This document shows, in pieces, positions 23,736-37,760 of a stretch of DNA of 64,000 bases. A program made the position numbers and the translations under genes. The DNA comes from Serinus canaria (lineage: Eukaryota; Chordata; Aves; Passeriformes; Fringillidae): assembly GCF_022539315.1 (NCBI RefSeq), contig NC_066332.1, forward strand, positions 682,001-746,000, read 5' to 3'. Position 1 is the stretch's first letter; each line of letters opens with the position of its first letter. Below the pieces are notes generated by a model. That model saw only the letters and a list, made by a program, of their open reading frames with translations, was not told the DNA's origin and searched no databases.

Positions 23736-25954
23736 CTGCAGTGATGTATTCATCTTACTTTCTGGAGTCACGTGAGTAAACAAGCATTGCAGCTGTTACA
23801 GCAACCAGAAACTTTCTAGCTTTAAGAACATAAGAATTTTAGTTGTCTATAAAACAAATAAAACCCCCAACATTTATTTTTAGAGTAATCTCATGGGTTT
23901 TGCAGTCTTTCTTTAGCATTAGCTGTGTTGCAATAGTGCTGCCTTTTTGTCTGCTATTTATCACCAGTAAAATAAACTGTTTGGGCAGGAAGAGTCTTTT
24001 ACTCTCTGCTTGCACGGCAACGCCTGAATCTCAGCGAGAAGCCTCTGAGCTCTGCTGTAATATAAATACTCAATAATTACAGGCCCAGAGGCTTTAGCCC
24101 CCGCCCCACTTGGAGCCCTGCCAGCCCGCGGGGTTTGTTCTAGCAGCAGACGTGCCAACAGTGAAAAGTGACAAATTTTGTTGGCGAAAGATATTCATAG
24201 GTCTAACAAGGATAAGAAACACCCGCCTTTAGAAACAGAGGCTTATGGCTCTCCAAGGATAAACACACCCTAGATTGACTCATGCTGGCATAATCCCCTT
24301 GTGCAATTTGTATATTGGCATTAGATATGTGTGTGAGGCAAAAAGACAAATATTTGGTTAATGAAACAACACAGGGATAATAAAAAATAATTAGGCAGCT
24401 TTACCTCTCAGAACAATGCAGCAGGTGAGCTGCTACTCTTCCCCTCAGACGGGCATATCCCTGCAAGCAGAGCTTCCTGATGTTTGTTTTATTTGCAGCA
24501 AAATAACCTGTTTATTTTGTTAAATGCTCTCAGAGTAAAAATAATTAATAAATAATTCAATTTATCAAGTCCAGTAGCACACAGTCTGGTGAGGGAGGGG
24601 GTATATACCGTGGTGGAAAAAGCAGGCTCATATTCCACAAGAGAGCTTTGTCAAGTGTATTGCATAAGGAGATTACAAGCCTGAGTCTGAAACAGGCTGA
24701 AGGTTTTAGTTGTGTTTGTCATTAGCACGCTGTGAACTGCAGCACAACAGCCCCTCTTTCATCTGGGTGAGAAAAGGCTCCAGGTCCATCATTATGATTC
24801 TGGAGCTGGGACTCCACATGGCTATTAGCTTCATTCCCCAGAGCCCTTTCTTGGTGTTTAAATAAAGGAGAGGAGCTGGGCGGGTTAATCGTCTGGTGCC
24901 ATTATTCCCGTGCTGGGGTTTGATGTGACAGCCCTCTGGGAGAGCCCTGGGCTCAGACTCTGCTCTGCAGCCCCACTGAGGCTGGTCCTGCGCTCGGGCT
25001 TTGCCAACAGTTATGTTGATTAGCAAAATGAGAACAAACTCCTCCCATCCCCGTGCCCTTTGTCTGTTGGCAGCTCCAAGTCAATGCCAGTTTTTCTGGT
25101 GAAAAGGAAAAAAACCCCAAACTTCTCCTGATGCAGCCACTCCTGTGTGGAGATTTTACCACTAGCTCTTGTCCTGCTCTGTGGGAGGCCTCCTTTCCAG
25201 TTCTGCAACCCTTCCTCCGCAGCTGTGTGTGCAGTGCCTCTCAAGTGGGGTGACCACAGCCATTTCTCAAGCACTACATTATGTCTCTCATTACATACCT
25301 AGCAGGAATGCTGTCCTGGGATCATCAGGGTCTGCTGGATATTCCACATCCCTTTCCATGGGAGGAGCAGCATCACAAAGATCACTAGATCCAATATCCA
25401 CATTCTTCCCAAGATCCATCCGCCTGCACGTTTGATGTAGCTGTATCCCTCTGTCCCTCTGCTGTGCATGGTGGGACCTGGGAGGATCTATTGCCATCTT
25501 CCACCTGTGAAAGATCCAGGAAATATCTTTTTCTGAAGCATTCTGTGCTTGTCTTGTAGCTCTCAGTTACATAGTGATCCCTGGGGAGAGCTTGCATGCA
25601 CTGACAGCTCTGTTTTAGAGGAGCTGCAAGAACTCTGCAATAGATAAAATAGAAGGAGCTGAGTTCTACAGGTTTCTAAACATGGAGACACTGTAAAAGA
25701 GGCTGGGCCAAATGATATGAGTGCAGGGACTGCCCTGATGCATCTGAGGGGCATTGCCTGTGGCATTCCTTCATTGGAGATGGAATTCTGGGTGCAACTG
25801 CCCATGAGTTCTGCAGTTCCTCCTGGCCTCACAGCCTGATCCTGCTCTACTGAGTCAGGCTCTTGGAAAGCAGGTCTGTGAAAAGCCTGCAGACAGCCTA
25901 AAGAAAGCTTGCAACATGCTGAAGAATATTTAGAAACTTAAACCTGTCTGCTGC

Positions 25955-25971
25955 AAAAAAAAAAAAAAAAA
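25955..25971 (+). repeat. Poly(A) run
   Basis: Seventeen consecutive A residues. No retrocopy with an open frame or a recognisable gene body precedes it, so it is noted only as a homopolymer. Confidence 0.8.
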
Positions 25972-28900
25972 GGCTCAGCAGGAAGTCCTTAGAGTATGAT
26001 AATAGAAAGGACAGTTTATGCAACTATCAATCATTCTCACTCTTGATGAGTTGAGAATTAATCTGCAGAAGGAAAAGCAAACACAGATCTTTTGTTCCTT
26101 CCAATTCAAAGTCCTTTGAAATCAGTGTCTTCCCAGCCAGTAAGTTTTGGATTAAGTCCTTGTTCCACCCTCCTTTCCCCATCCCTACAGTACCATGAAA
26201 ATTCAGGCTGTTTCTCTTTACTTCCTTCCTCTTCATAAAATGTCTAATAATCAGCCATCTGGTGTCCAAGATGCCTTGAGTATTAGGGCATTTCCTTTAT
26301 CCAGGGGAGGCTTGTGAGAAGGAAGATAAATGTGTCCATGACCCATCCCTGCTGTGTGCTGATTAGAGTCCGGCAGTTTTTCTTTGTTCACAGTGATTAC
26401 AGTAGTGCTAAGTTGTTTAGGAGAGAAACATATTTAAAGGGAAAATCTTGGTTTCTGATCTACTAGATTTCATGACATTACTTAATTATACTTAATGAGA
26501 ATTCTGTATAATACTTGTAATATATGTTAAAGACAGAGTGGGATTTTGAAGGGAAGATGCAAATTGAGATTTGTAGAAAACACTGTGTATCCTAAAGAAC
26601 TGCAGTCTGGATTCATTCTCATTTTAATTCTGTCTCACAGTGGCACCTTATTTTTCAGAACTAGCTAAAAAACTTAACTCTTTCCTTTCATGTTGTACTC
26701 CAGAGACCACAGCTGCAAGACAAGCTGTGAGCAGAACTCTGTTCAAGTCAGTGTCAGTCCCCGGGAACAAGGGTTCTGTGTGCCATGCTGTGTAAAACTG
26801 GGTCAGGTCTCAAGGTAGCCAATGGCTTGAAATTCAAGTTTAGGAGGAAAGTACTGAAGGGCACACAGAAACTGTGACTGAGCATCCACTGGACAGCTGC
26901 AGTTTTTTAAAACAAAGCCTGGAGGTCCAGAGCAAGTCAGACTACAAAGAAAACAAAAGCAGCAGGAAGAATCTGCAGTCTTAGCTCTGAAGTTAAAGAA
27001 AAAACCTACCCCCTATTATTCTGTGACAATTTGTAGGCCAAATTCGTGACATAAAGGAGGTTTGTGTCTTGATTTGTGAGCCCTTGAGAGTTGCAAATTT
27101 TTGTTGCCTTGACTATGGTGGTGTGAAGAGATGCCAGCAAGGTTCTGTTCGTATTCACAGAATGATGCTCCCATCCCATTAGGGTGTGGACAGTCACTAG
27201 ACATTTGTACCAGGAGTCTTCACTTGATGGAATGTTTAGAAATAGGGAACAATTTTGGTCCAGCTGGAGTTTGTCAGGTGAAAGAGACATAAAAAGAGAT
27301 GTCCTTAAAATACCTTCAGACTGTTTCTTTACACCTTGGTTCTCAGCAAAGAAATATTTCTGACTTATTTTTTTCACTTGAAAGTCACCTCACCTTTACG
27401 GGCATGTACTGTCCTAATCCCTGCTTGAACCCTGTGTACAGTTCAGGCTGTGGATTATGGCACTCATACAATACATAAGCTATTTAGTGCATCCATTAAT
27501 TAGCCAGCTAATAGCATGCATAGCATGAGTGTGAGGAGTATGGTAGCCCAAACTTTCTGTGCAGGACTGTGCAAATCCTCCTTTAAATGGGGGCTCAGAG
27601 CTTCATGCATATGCTTAATTTCTCACAGAGGAGACAGATGCTGCCCAAACTACCCACCAAGAACAAATGCACAAGCAGATAAACCTTTTTCTGAAGATGC
27701 CAGAGAAAATAGTGAGCCACACACTTGCAGTACACTCAAACACAGTAAAAGTCTTTATAAAATCAAATGGGCATAAGTTTTACGTTAACTGTTGACTTGA
27801 GTTTCTCATTTTGAAAGGAGAAACTGTCAGTAACTGCCAGCATGCTGGGGCACAGCTGCCCCAGTTCTGCACGAGTGCACACTCTGATCTTGCTGAGAGT
27901 GTCTGAGGAGAGAATGGTCTTGGCCAGTTCTTGTGAGCATTTGAATTCAGTCTCCTGATTTTCTGCTCGCTCTTCTTCTTCAGTTTCCATCACAGTCATT
28001 GACTTTCTCAATAGCACCATCTCTGGAAATAGTTTGCACCGGAAGCGAGATAAGAGAACTTGAATGCTGGCAGGAGCTGAGCCAAAGTTTTGAAAATTCT
28101 GGCTCTTACCCCACAGCACCAAATAGGAAACCTTCTGCATTCATGGCATAATGGACAGGAAAGGACAAAGTAAACCCTTACCACTTTCCCTCATACTAGA
28201 GTTTAGTTTCCTCTGAGCCAGCAGCTTGTATGTTTTACCCCTGCTCTGAGTGCAAAATGGGAGAATTCAGCTGCTAAGGAATAGGCAGCTGTCCCGGGCT
28301 GCTGTTTCTGCCATGCAAAGGGTGCGGGTCCCATTGGTTCTGAGGGGGAATATGGCCTGACAAGACCATAATGCTTGATCATCATAAGGACAGAGGGCTC
28401 GGTGCATGAAAGTGGTTGTATTCAGAATGTTGCATGAGCACAGAGTTAGTTTGAAGTCTATACCCATACTTTAGTGCATGATTTCAGAAACCATTTCAAG
28501 GCAGGGAATGATGACCCTGTGGTTGAGACATTGAAACTGGACCAGTCTGGTTCAGTTCCTGGCTCTTTTAGAAAGTATAGCCATGGGCAAATCATCTCAT
28601 CTGTCTGCCTCCCCCATGAACCAGAGATGAGAATGTTTCCTCTGTCTGACATGTCTATTTAAACCATGGAGAGCACTGAGGAATTAAACTTAGAAGATGA
28701 AAAGGGTCGATGTGATCCACATCTGCGCTTCCCAGAACCCTTTTCAAAAGGTCAGATTTTGACCATTACAATGGGCATAATAAAACATGAATCCATGGGT
28801 TTAGTGGAGTTACTCCACATATTCACTGAGCTTAGTGAAGTCAGAACTGAGAATACTGGACTTTAATGCTTCATTATGGTGTTCCTTTGATGAGACTGTG

Positions 28901-31900
28901 GTCAGAGCATTTGATAGAACACTTCCAGCTCCCATCTATCCATGAACCCCCTTTGCAAACTCCTCCAAATTCAAGAGCCTTGTTCAATTGTATTGCCTTT
29001 TACCAAAACATGAAACAAAACATTTCAAACCATAAGCACTGTAATCTACCCCAAAAATTTCACATTTAAAATAGGAAATCAGAAATATCAAACCCACAAG
29101 CATCCAAGTATTTTCATGAAGGATAATCAGGATGTTGAGTTGCTAATAATTTTATGTAGATGTTCAAGCTATGAAAGAACCCATGTGGTCCTTTTCCATC
29201 CTGCATTTCTGTTAAAAAATGAGACATCTGTAGAATTTTAGCAGTTGTTGGTTTTCCTAGATGTCTCCAAAATAGCATGCTGTTCACCTGTGCTGTGAGG
29301 CTGGGAATTTTAGCTCAGCCAATGCTCCATGTACTCCCTCCACATCCTGACCCCTCTGGTATCCTTCAAACCGGGAGAGTTCCACTGCCACGAGTTGTTA
29401 GAGGAATTTGCCTGGCTCGGCTCATCAGCCTTGGCCCATTTGGCAAACAGCGGTCCCGGGGCTGCAGGTGCCTTTGTGCTCACATCTCCCCTCTGCCATA
29501 GGGCAGAGCTGTTGGGAGTCCCCGGTGGAGTTTGCCTCTGCCCTCTGCCGAGCAGACACAGCCATCTGCAAAGAATTCCCAGCCCAAAGGTGTGTGCCAG
29601 GCCCCAAGCCTCCCAGCTCAGCAGGACGGGTGCAGTCAGCAGTGCTAACCTCGGGTGCGCTCACAGGATTGCATCATTCAGGGCTGCCAGCTCCTGCTCC
29701 CTCTCCTCAGACAATGTGGTTCAGATATTGGCTGCACAGAAGGTCAGCTTGTGCTAGGAAAACAAACTGGCTGCTTGGTGCAGCAGTGAGGGAGGGCTGG
29801 GAATAGCCTCTGACAGGAGATGTTTTGCCTTGTTAAGTGTTGTTACTGTGATGTGGTCAAAGCATTTTGACCCACCTTTTAGCAGGCCAGGCTTAATGCA
29901 CTTCTTTTTCCACACAGTGATGTGTAGAGGGATTAATCCAGATTGGCTTCTGATTGCATAGTCATTCCACAGACAGCTCCCAGTCCAAACCAGGGACTGT
30001 CCTGGGGCGTGAGGCATGCAGGTAGAGTGGGCTGTGCTCTCAGCATGGAGCTGGGGCACACTGAGTTCTGCTCCACATGCTGTGTTGTCTGCCTGTAGGA
30101 AAGAAGTGGGTACAGGAAGGCAGCTTGTGTGACTCCCTAATAAAGTATTTATTTATTTCAAACAAATGTCATAGAAGGGTAAAGGTATTAGTGATAATTA
30201 AATCCCTGCCTGATTAGGGAAAATAATCTTAGGATGGAAGTGCCAAGCTGTAGCATGAACTCATTGCTGATTAGACACCAAAGAAAGGTTCTCAGCAATG
30301 TCTTTCCCATTAGAAATGCTTTGTTTGGAGCTTGTTACCTCAGTCAGGTTATCCAGGCTCTTGCAGTCAGCACAATCTGACATTCCCAAACACAGTAGTT
30401 TTGCTCCCAGAGAATCAATTGGGAATTATAGAGAGGAAGGAAAGGTAAAGTTATACATTAGCAGCTGAGCTGAGAAAAGAACACGGAGGGTTGCATTTGG
30501 GCAAGTGAAAAATCCCCACATGGACTGCAGTGTGCTGGGTGTGCCAGGGGCTTTCGTGCCTTCCAGAATATTCCCAAGGGTCCCAAGTGTACATGGGTTT
30601 TTTTCCTAAATGGATGGAGTTAGAATGACACAGCCTTGCTTCCCTGGGGACACTAGAAAAGCAACCAAGAAGTGCCTAATTAAGGCATAATTTATTTTTC
30701 TCTTCTGCAGCAGCTATTGCTATTCAGTTAGACAGATAAAGCAGCACATTAGGAAGGTACATAAACTGTGCTGCCAGGGAAACCTGACTTTGGTTCTTGT
30801 TTCCTTTCTTCCTTTAATCCCACATACGGTATCCCTGCTGAGAGCAGACTGGTAGGAGCTTGTTAATAATGGAGAGGGGTAATACTGAGCAAAGTCATCC
30901 CAATGCACATCTGCTGCACACACCGTTTGTGTTTAACCCTTTCTTTTCAACAGGTGCTTCTAAGGTATATGGCTTGAAGTAATTGCATGCATAGAAATTG
31001 AAAATATACCACAAGAAGAAATAGTAAGACTACCAGGAGATGCAGAAATAGTAATCACCTGCTAGGTTTGGATTTTTTTTTCACCAGGGTATTTTCTAGA
31101 ATGAAGTGGTCATCCTAGACAGCCCCACCAATATGCAAGGCAGGGTTTCTAAGTGGTGCAGTAGCCTGGAACAAGGGTCGGCCCTCAGAGACCAGTGCAG
31201 CTCAGGTGCCTCTTCCTGCATGTTAAAGAAGCAAAATCTACCATGTAGAAAGGTGAAGAAAAGAGGGCTCTGAGGACAGGCTGTGCTGCCAAAGGCTGGG
31301 TTTGGAGGCAGCATGCTCTGGAGAGGACAGCAGAGGAGACGAAGGCAGAACTGACTGCCTCTTCCTTGTGTGCCACCTGTAGCTCTGGGCACATATCACA
31401 GGTTATCTTTTGATTTCCTTGTAAACTGGGGCTGATAGCACTTACCTAACTGTCTCTTTCACAAGGTTTTGGAGAAGGTTGGGTATTTTATTAGGAGTAA
31501 TTTATCATGATGACTCCTATGTAGAGTACTTTTTGGAGGCAAGCCCTAGTAGGCAAGCTCTAAACTTGCCTTTAGACATGAGTGCTGTTCAAAGTCCTGC
31601 AGGACCTGGGAAAGGCAGGGAGGAAAGTGTCTGCCTGAAGCTGTGGGCTACTGGCAGAACTGAAAAGTGGACTGCAGCTGTTCCATCTGGGAAATGCTCT
31701 GTAAGTGTGGAATGATATAAGGAATTGTTGACCCTGAAAATCAGGAAACAGGCTGGACTGGCTCATCCCTCACGTGACTGGGCACTCCCTTCTGATTATT
31801 ACTGGGGTTGTGATAGCAAAGAACAAGAATGCAGTCAAGGTGTCACAGAAGGCTCTGACCTGGGCTCTCCAGATGTGTGCTGGATGGTCTCAACACCTCC

Positions 31901-33179
31901 TGCTGCTCTTGAGAGCTGCAAAAACTGAGATGAAGGGCAGAGTATCATGCTCCAGCAGAAGCTCATCTGCACACGGAAACAATGGTTGTAGGTCAGCTCT
32001 TCATACCAGTTTTGTGATTGAAATTATTTGGCAAAGAGGAAAAAGCCCAAGTGATTATACACATTAAATCCCCCTGACCTGGGCTGTGGAAGATGTGTTT
32101 CAGTTGGTAAGTTCTAGTGGCCTCACCATGGAAGTGAGACTAGCAAATTGAGGCTGGGAGTCCACAAGGGCAGTACAGATTCCCCAACCACTTGTGGAAG
32201 CAGTTGTGATCGCTGTACTTTCCCTCACACACAGAACCTCAGAGAGCTTATACATAAAGATAGGAGAAACAAAAAGCCACTGGCAAAAAGAGACAACAAA
32301 AGCCTTCAGAAGACACTCTCTTATCTTCAGTTTGCACTCAAATAACCCCAAATGTCTGCTTATCTGTAGCAACAATGGAGTTCTTACCGATTTAAAAGTG
32401 GGAAAAATAAACCCCCACAACCCAGGCCTGGAGGGCCTATCGAGTTACTCAGATAACTGTTCTGCAGTGATGTCAGGAAGAGAGCAATGATGAGGTCATA
32501 GAGAAAATGCAGTGTTTTTCTGTCACTGGGAGTGAGGGATCGCGTTTGCTGAACTCAGGTGAAAATCTGAAATATTGACATGTTTGGGTTGTGCAGGGCT
32601 GAGATGTCAGCACTTGGAATTCACAGTAAAATGGCCACCAATATTCGCACAGAATGGGGCTGTTTAAAGATGCTGGGATAAAGGAGTGTGAACGCTTCTG
32701 TGCTGTAATAGGAGTTTCAGAACTCACACCAGCTCCCAGTGAAGGCTGCAAACAAGGAGCACTGATGTTAGAGTTGTGCTTATTTCCTGTTCCCTGTGGA
32801 CTTCATCCAGTGCCTCAAAGTCTTGCAAAAGCTCCCAGCTGACTTGTTTCTAAACCAATGCTGTTTCTGCCCAAACCGAGGCGTGGTTTTATGCCATTCT
32901 CCCCTGTTACATGCAGAGCATGCTCCCGTGAGCCAGGGAGGGACACAGACTCACTGAATTTCTCAAAAGCCAAAGGATATGGTCACACCTGAAACTCAGC
33001 ATTTTATGTCACTTTTAGTGACATCCCCTGTGCCTTGAAGTGACACAAGAGGGAGAAAACAGCTGCCCAGGAACATTGTGCAACTCTGCATTTTCTCCCA
33101 GTCCGGGAAATTACTTAAGTAAGAAACTGAGCTGGTTGGGCCAATGTGTTTATTGCTACTTGTTTTGGCGTGCAGCCAG

Positions 33180-33700
33180 TACCCAGACGAAGCCGTTCCC
33201 TCGGGGCTGTAAATCCCTGCTCTCCTCCTGGCACAGCGGCACCGGCTGTGGTTCCGCAGCAGCAGCAGCGATGCCAGATGGTGCTGAGGTGACAGGCGGG
33301 GGCTCCCCGCGGCAGGCTCGGGGTACCCGTCCCACCCTGGGGGGCTCCCCAAGGGCTGCCCGGCGCTCTCTGTCCGCTGCGGGGACCCTGGGCTGTCCCT
33401 TGTCCCCTCGCAGCCCGGGCTGCAGCGGCACCCGGCGCTCTGGTGCCCTCTGCAGCCGCTGGGCCGGGGCTCCTGCGGGCAATGAAAATCGGTAATCCTG
33501 CCGGAGACAGCTGTTTTCGTTAGATTAGTTTTCGTTAGATTAACTTCACACGCTGCTGCTCCCCCGGCCCGAGCCGCCCGCCACAGAGGGAATCGTGCAG
33601 CCACGGATGTGATTTCTGTAGAACAGCCTGGAGACAGATCCTTCTGCTCTACGGCTGAGCCGCGGGCAGCACAGATAAGGGACCTGCATGTTTTTGATGC
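33180..33700. other. CpG-rich patch in intergenic DNA
   Basis: A roughly 0.5-kb GC- and CpG-rich segment lies far from the three recognised promoters. It includes a perfect two-copy tandem of the 15-mer GTTTTCGTTAGATTA at 33513-33542. A 300-codon minus-strand frame (32996-33898) runs across it, but its translation shows no recognisable domain and the GC richness alone favours long frames. It could be an orphan CpG island marking an enhancer or a non-coding RNA promoter. Confidence 0.45.
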
Positions 33701-36206
33701 ACATAAATCAAGAGGAGAATAACAGCAGCATAGGCACGCTGAGAGCCAGCCCCCCTTATCACTGGAGTCCTGTGCAGTAACATAGTCTCTGTTGGAGAAC
33801 TTGGTTTCAGGTCTTTCCCTGCCTTGTTTTCCTGTCGTTGAAGTTGTTATTTTTATTTTAAATCCAGCTATTCTAAAATAATTGCTAATGTCCTGCATTG
33901 CAGTATCCTCCTTTCCTCAAAGGTTCAGTTGCCAGTAAAAATTGACTTTGATGTTCGTGGTGCAGCTTTGTCTGGAGCCCCTGTTGTGTAGGTCAGAGCA
34001 TCTCTGTTCTGAAAAAGGAGCTCGTGGGTGTGGCTGCTGCTTAAGCCCAGGTGTTTTCAGAGGAAGAGGATGTTGGATCTCTTGGGCCCAGCTCAGCTCT
34101 TTGAAGTCACTTCAGGGTGGTGGCCAGCTGTCAGCCATGCAGGGCTCTGCAGGAGTCTGTTTGTAGCAGGCAGATGTGTCATTCAGCAGCCACAATGCAC
34201 ACTTGTCCTGTGCCCCCAGGCACTCTTGGCATCCCTCCTTTCCTGTGCAGCCAGAGCTTCGTAGCACCCTGTGGGACCCTGCAGTTAAACCCCCTCTGTG
34301 TCAGTGCTGGGGAATCCTGATGGGAAGATTCTTCCTGAAGTGTGTTCTGAACACTGCTTGAACAGTGCCTCTGCTGAGCCTCAGTCTGAGCAAAATGCTC
34401 CTGCTTCTGCCTGACCATGAAAATAGCTCCTCTGGGTGCCTGCTGGGGGATGTGGAGCACGCCCCTTTGGCTGGACCATGGTCTGTGGTGAGTTCAAGCC
34501 CAAACAGTGCTGGGGACAGCTCATTGCTGGGAGGGGAGCACAGCAGCCAGCAAGGAGCCAGGTATTTTATTGCAAACTGAAACTTCAGGGCAGTTCTGCA
34601 ATGCAAGAACACTGACCCTGCTTAGCCACGAGGAGATTTTGTGCCCTGTAATCCCACATTTATCTGGATTACTTTTTTATTTAAAGAAACTGACCTCCAG
34701 TAGACACAGCAGGTCTCTCTGGCCCAGCAAGCAAGTCCTGAGCACAAGAACAGAAACAAAAGTTCTTACTAATAAAAAAAAAGGTGGAGACCACTATTGT
34801 GCCTCAGTAAAAATGCCAAGGAGAGCAGTGTCTCCCATAGGTCTTGATATTTTATTAGTAGATTAAGTAGTTTAGCTAGTCTTCTTAATTCTTTTTCTGA
34901 ATTAATAAACTAAAGGTTACCAAATACTCAGCACATTTGCTTAGAAAGAGGGCATCATTAAAATGCTGCCTTCTTTCCAGCAGGCAGCCTCATTTCTTTT
35001 GGGTTTAAAGAAAATGCACACCTCCATAATGCAATTTTAACCAAGCAAAGCTGTGCTTACATCTCTGGTGTGACACTCCATGTGTGACTCTGGGTAAGGT
35101 ACCCAGCTCCTCTGTGTTTCAAAGGTATTCCAGAACTTCTCCACCTCCCAAAGGTGTTCTGGTGTCAAAGCAGGTGATGCTCAGATGTGTTATGATCGAG
35201 GCAATGAGGGTCACGACATGCAGGAGTAAATGGGCATTGAGAATGTCCAAGGCACAGTTGTTCTGAAGCTGGAAGCCTGTGAAATGGTGACTGGCAGCTT
35301 TATTGTGTTTGGGACAATTTCAGAAAACAATTCTTCATTACTTGCTTGAAGAGCAGTTTTTCCACTCTTCCTTAAGCCAGTCTGGTCTTCCCAGAAGTGA
35401 TGAAAATACACAGGTATAGCTGGAACTCTGCTGACACTTCCCAGTAAAAGGACTCTGCAATGCAGCCCCACCAAAGAGCTGCAGGACTGTTCACAGGCCC
35501 AGGGAAACGTGGCTGCAGATGTCACGTGAGCAGGTTCAGAAGAGGAAACCAAGTGTTGATAGATGCCCTGTGCGCAGCCACTGCTGTCACGCTCTGGTGA
35601 CTCACCCCAGTGGATCAAGACAGGCCTGGAAAGCCGAGCTAATTTGTCATTTCCTTCCTCTTCCTCCCCCAGGGCAGCAGGTCACAGGGGGCCCTCTGAC
35701 CTTTAGCCTCTGAAGGGATGAGAGACTAAAGAGCTGACAGAGGTGTGTGTTCAGGGAAAGAAAGCATCAAAGGCTTACATTTATTTGCTTTTCTAACACT
35801 CCTTGTGTTTCATGCATTGGCTCTTTTCTAATTAAATCAGGAGGAAAAAAAAGTCCGAGGTCTCTCTCCCAGAGCTCTTTCATGCTCGGTGCTGCTGTTT
35901 GCAGTGAATGCAGGCATCTCACACTGATGAGAGCACAGCACCCTGATGAGACAGAAATTCCCACCCAGCTCATCTTTCTCTAACGCTGACAAATTCGACC
36001 TGCAGCAGGAAGCAAGGCACTGATATGATGTAGAGTGGAGGTGCTGCAGGAATCTCCCCTCCAAACCCGGGCCAAGCTGCGAATCCCCCTGCAGACCCTG
36101 CCGCGGGGGTTATTGCAGACTGGAGGAGCCGCTTTGGTCCTCCCTGGCCCCGAGTCTGCCTTTGAGCAGGACACGGGGAGGCAGCGGTGAGCGCCACGGC
36201 CGCCTG

Positions 36207-36260
36207 CCGGGACCGGGACCGGGACCGGGACTGGGATCGGGACTGGGATCGGGACCGGGG
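36207..36260. repeat. GGGACC/GGGATC hexamer repeat
   Basis: About nine degenerate copies of GGGAYC in direct orientation, immediately followed by the 24-bp repeat. Confidence 0.85.
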
Positions 36261-36268
36261 CGGGGCAC

Positions 36269-36364
36269 GTGCCCAGGTGTGCAGAACTGCGCGTGCCCAG
36301 GTGTGCAGAACTGCGCGTGCCCAGGTGTGCAGAACTGCGCGTGCCCAGGTGCGCAGTGCCGCGC
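36269..36364. repeat. 24-bp tandem repeat, four copies
   Basis: Three identical 24-bp units (36269-36292, 36293-36316, 36317-36340) begin GTGCCCAGGTGTGCAGAACT. A fourth diverged copy spans 36341-36364, and a fifth begins (GTGCCCGGC) and runs into the CTCF-like motif. Confidence 0.9.
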
Positions 36365-36368
36365 GTGC

Positions 36369-36382
36369 CCGGCAGAGGGCGC
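36369..36382 (+). promoter_or_regulatory. Candidate CTCF site, forward orientation
   Basis: CCGGCAGAGGGCGC agrees with the CTCF core consensus (CCASYAGRKGGCRS) at 13 of 14 positions. It sits at the end of the 24-bp repeat array inside the CpG-rich patch. Confidence 0.5.
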
Positions 36383-37660
36383 CGCACAGCCGTCAGCCCG
36401 GAGCCCCTCCCGGGATTTGGGCTGGTGAAGGATTTGGGGTTTGGGGAAGGGGTTTGGGTTTCCTCCCCTTCTTGCCCTCCCAGGCCTTTCTCTTCAGGCA
36501 CGAGGGTACAGCAACAAGCCAAACCAATTCCAGCTTTCCAGGAGGAAAGAACAGAACTAATTAGAGATCTTGTTCTCAAACATTTCTCTAGAAATACAAC
36601 AGAATTTTACTCCTCTCGCTTTGAGAAGGGATTCAGCTCAGATCACTTTGCTCTGGAAATTGAACATTTCAGAGCATTGGTACCTGGTGGGAAACCACAA
36701 GGCCAGAGTTTGAAAGAGCAGAGAAAATCGAGGCAGCAGCAGAACTGCATCTGTGCTGAATGAAGGCAAGCCTCTGGAGCAGGCCCTGCAGACTGACCGT
36801 CAGGAACTGCATTTACATTTGACATTTGTTTGGAAAGTGTGATAGGCCTGTGCCAAAGGGACTTTCTGACCACATCAGGGAGGAAAAACAGATTCTGAGG
36901 TTGGCCACAGTTTTCTTTAGAATCCCTTTCTGTGCCTCATTTATTTACCTCTAAGTGAGGGATTATGTTTTCTGTTCACGTCTTTGTCTCTTGTTTGTTT
37001 AACTTAGGAGTTGTTTGGATTAGAGAGAGTTCCTTATTAAAGGCTTGGATGCTACTGTAGTGCAAAAATGAAGATAATTCAAACATTACCATGTTCCCAT
37101 AAATACTCCAAATGTTATTATCCTTACATTTCTCCGTAAATGCTACTGAGTTATGATTTGTTTAAAGTGTGATTTAAGATAAATGGTTAGTCAGAATACT
37201 GGTTTGTTTCTGAATAATATGTAGTTAATAATATCTGTTGTTGAAGCCAAGAACTATTATAGATTCCAGAAAATACAGGCTAAAAAAATAAAACCCTCAA
37301 CATCATATTTCTTAGGAATTACTAGATGAAAGTGATACTAAAAAGAGGAAACCCTTCTCACCACAGCACAGTGCAAAGAATAATGTCTTCCCAGACAATG
37401 TATGAGGATCCCTGTTCAGGGCAGTTTCCTTGGGCAAAGAGCTCCATAGGAAAAGTGTAATTTCAGAAGTTCTCCACGACACAGATGGACATCTTGAATT
37501 CATTTCTATTGCAGTCTGCTGCCAAAAGAGCTCATGATCTGGCCCATGTACCCTGCTGTGGACAGTAGCAGTTCTGTCTGAATCGAGCCCTCTGTGTCTG
37601 ATGGACACAGAGCTGAGCTGTGGAGCTCACAGCTCTGGAGCTGAGCTGCACAGAGCTGCT

Positions 37661-37760
37661 GGGCAAGGTCTGACCCAGTGTGTGTGACTGCCCAGGGCAG
37701 GGGCTGTGCTGGGCAGGGTCTGACCCAGTGTGTGTGAATGCCCAGGGCAGGGGCTGTGCT
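37661..37760. repeat. 50-bp tandem duplication
   Basis: Two head-to-tail 50-bp units, 37661-37710 and 37711-37760, differ at only two positions. The unit includes GGTCTGACCCAGTGTGTGTG. The high identity suggests a recent duplication. Confidence 0.9.

Larger units (their letters stand above)
36050..36430. other. CpG-rich patch with tandem repeats
   Basis: A second intergenic CpG-rich segment, about 380 bp long and some 4.3 kb beyond the WSB1 poly(A) site. It holds two adjacent tandem repeats (36207-36260 and 36269-36364) and a strong CTCF-like motif (36369-36382). I see no gene in it. Confidence 0.55.

Noticed and set aside
27763..28140. 125-codon minus-strand frame with an acidic stretch
   Set aside because: No recognised family, no splice or poly(A) context, and isolated in intergenic DNA.
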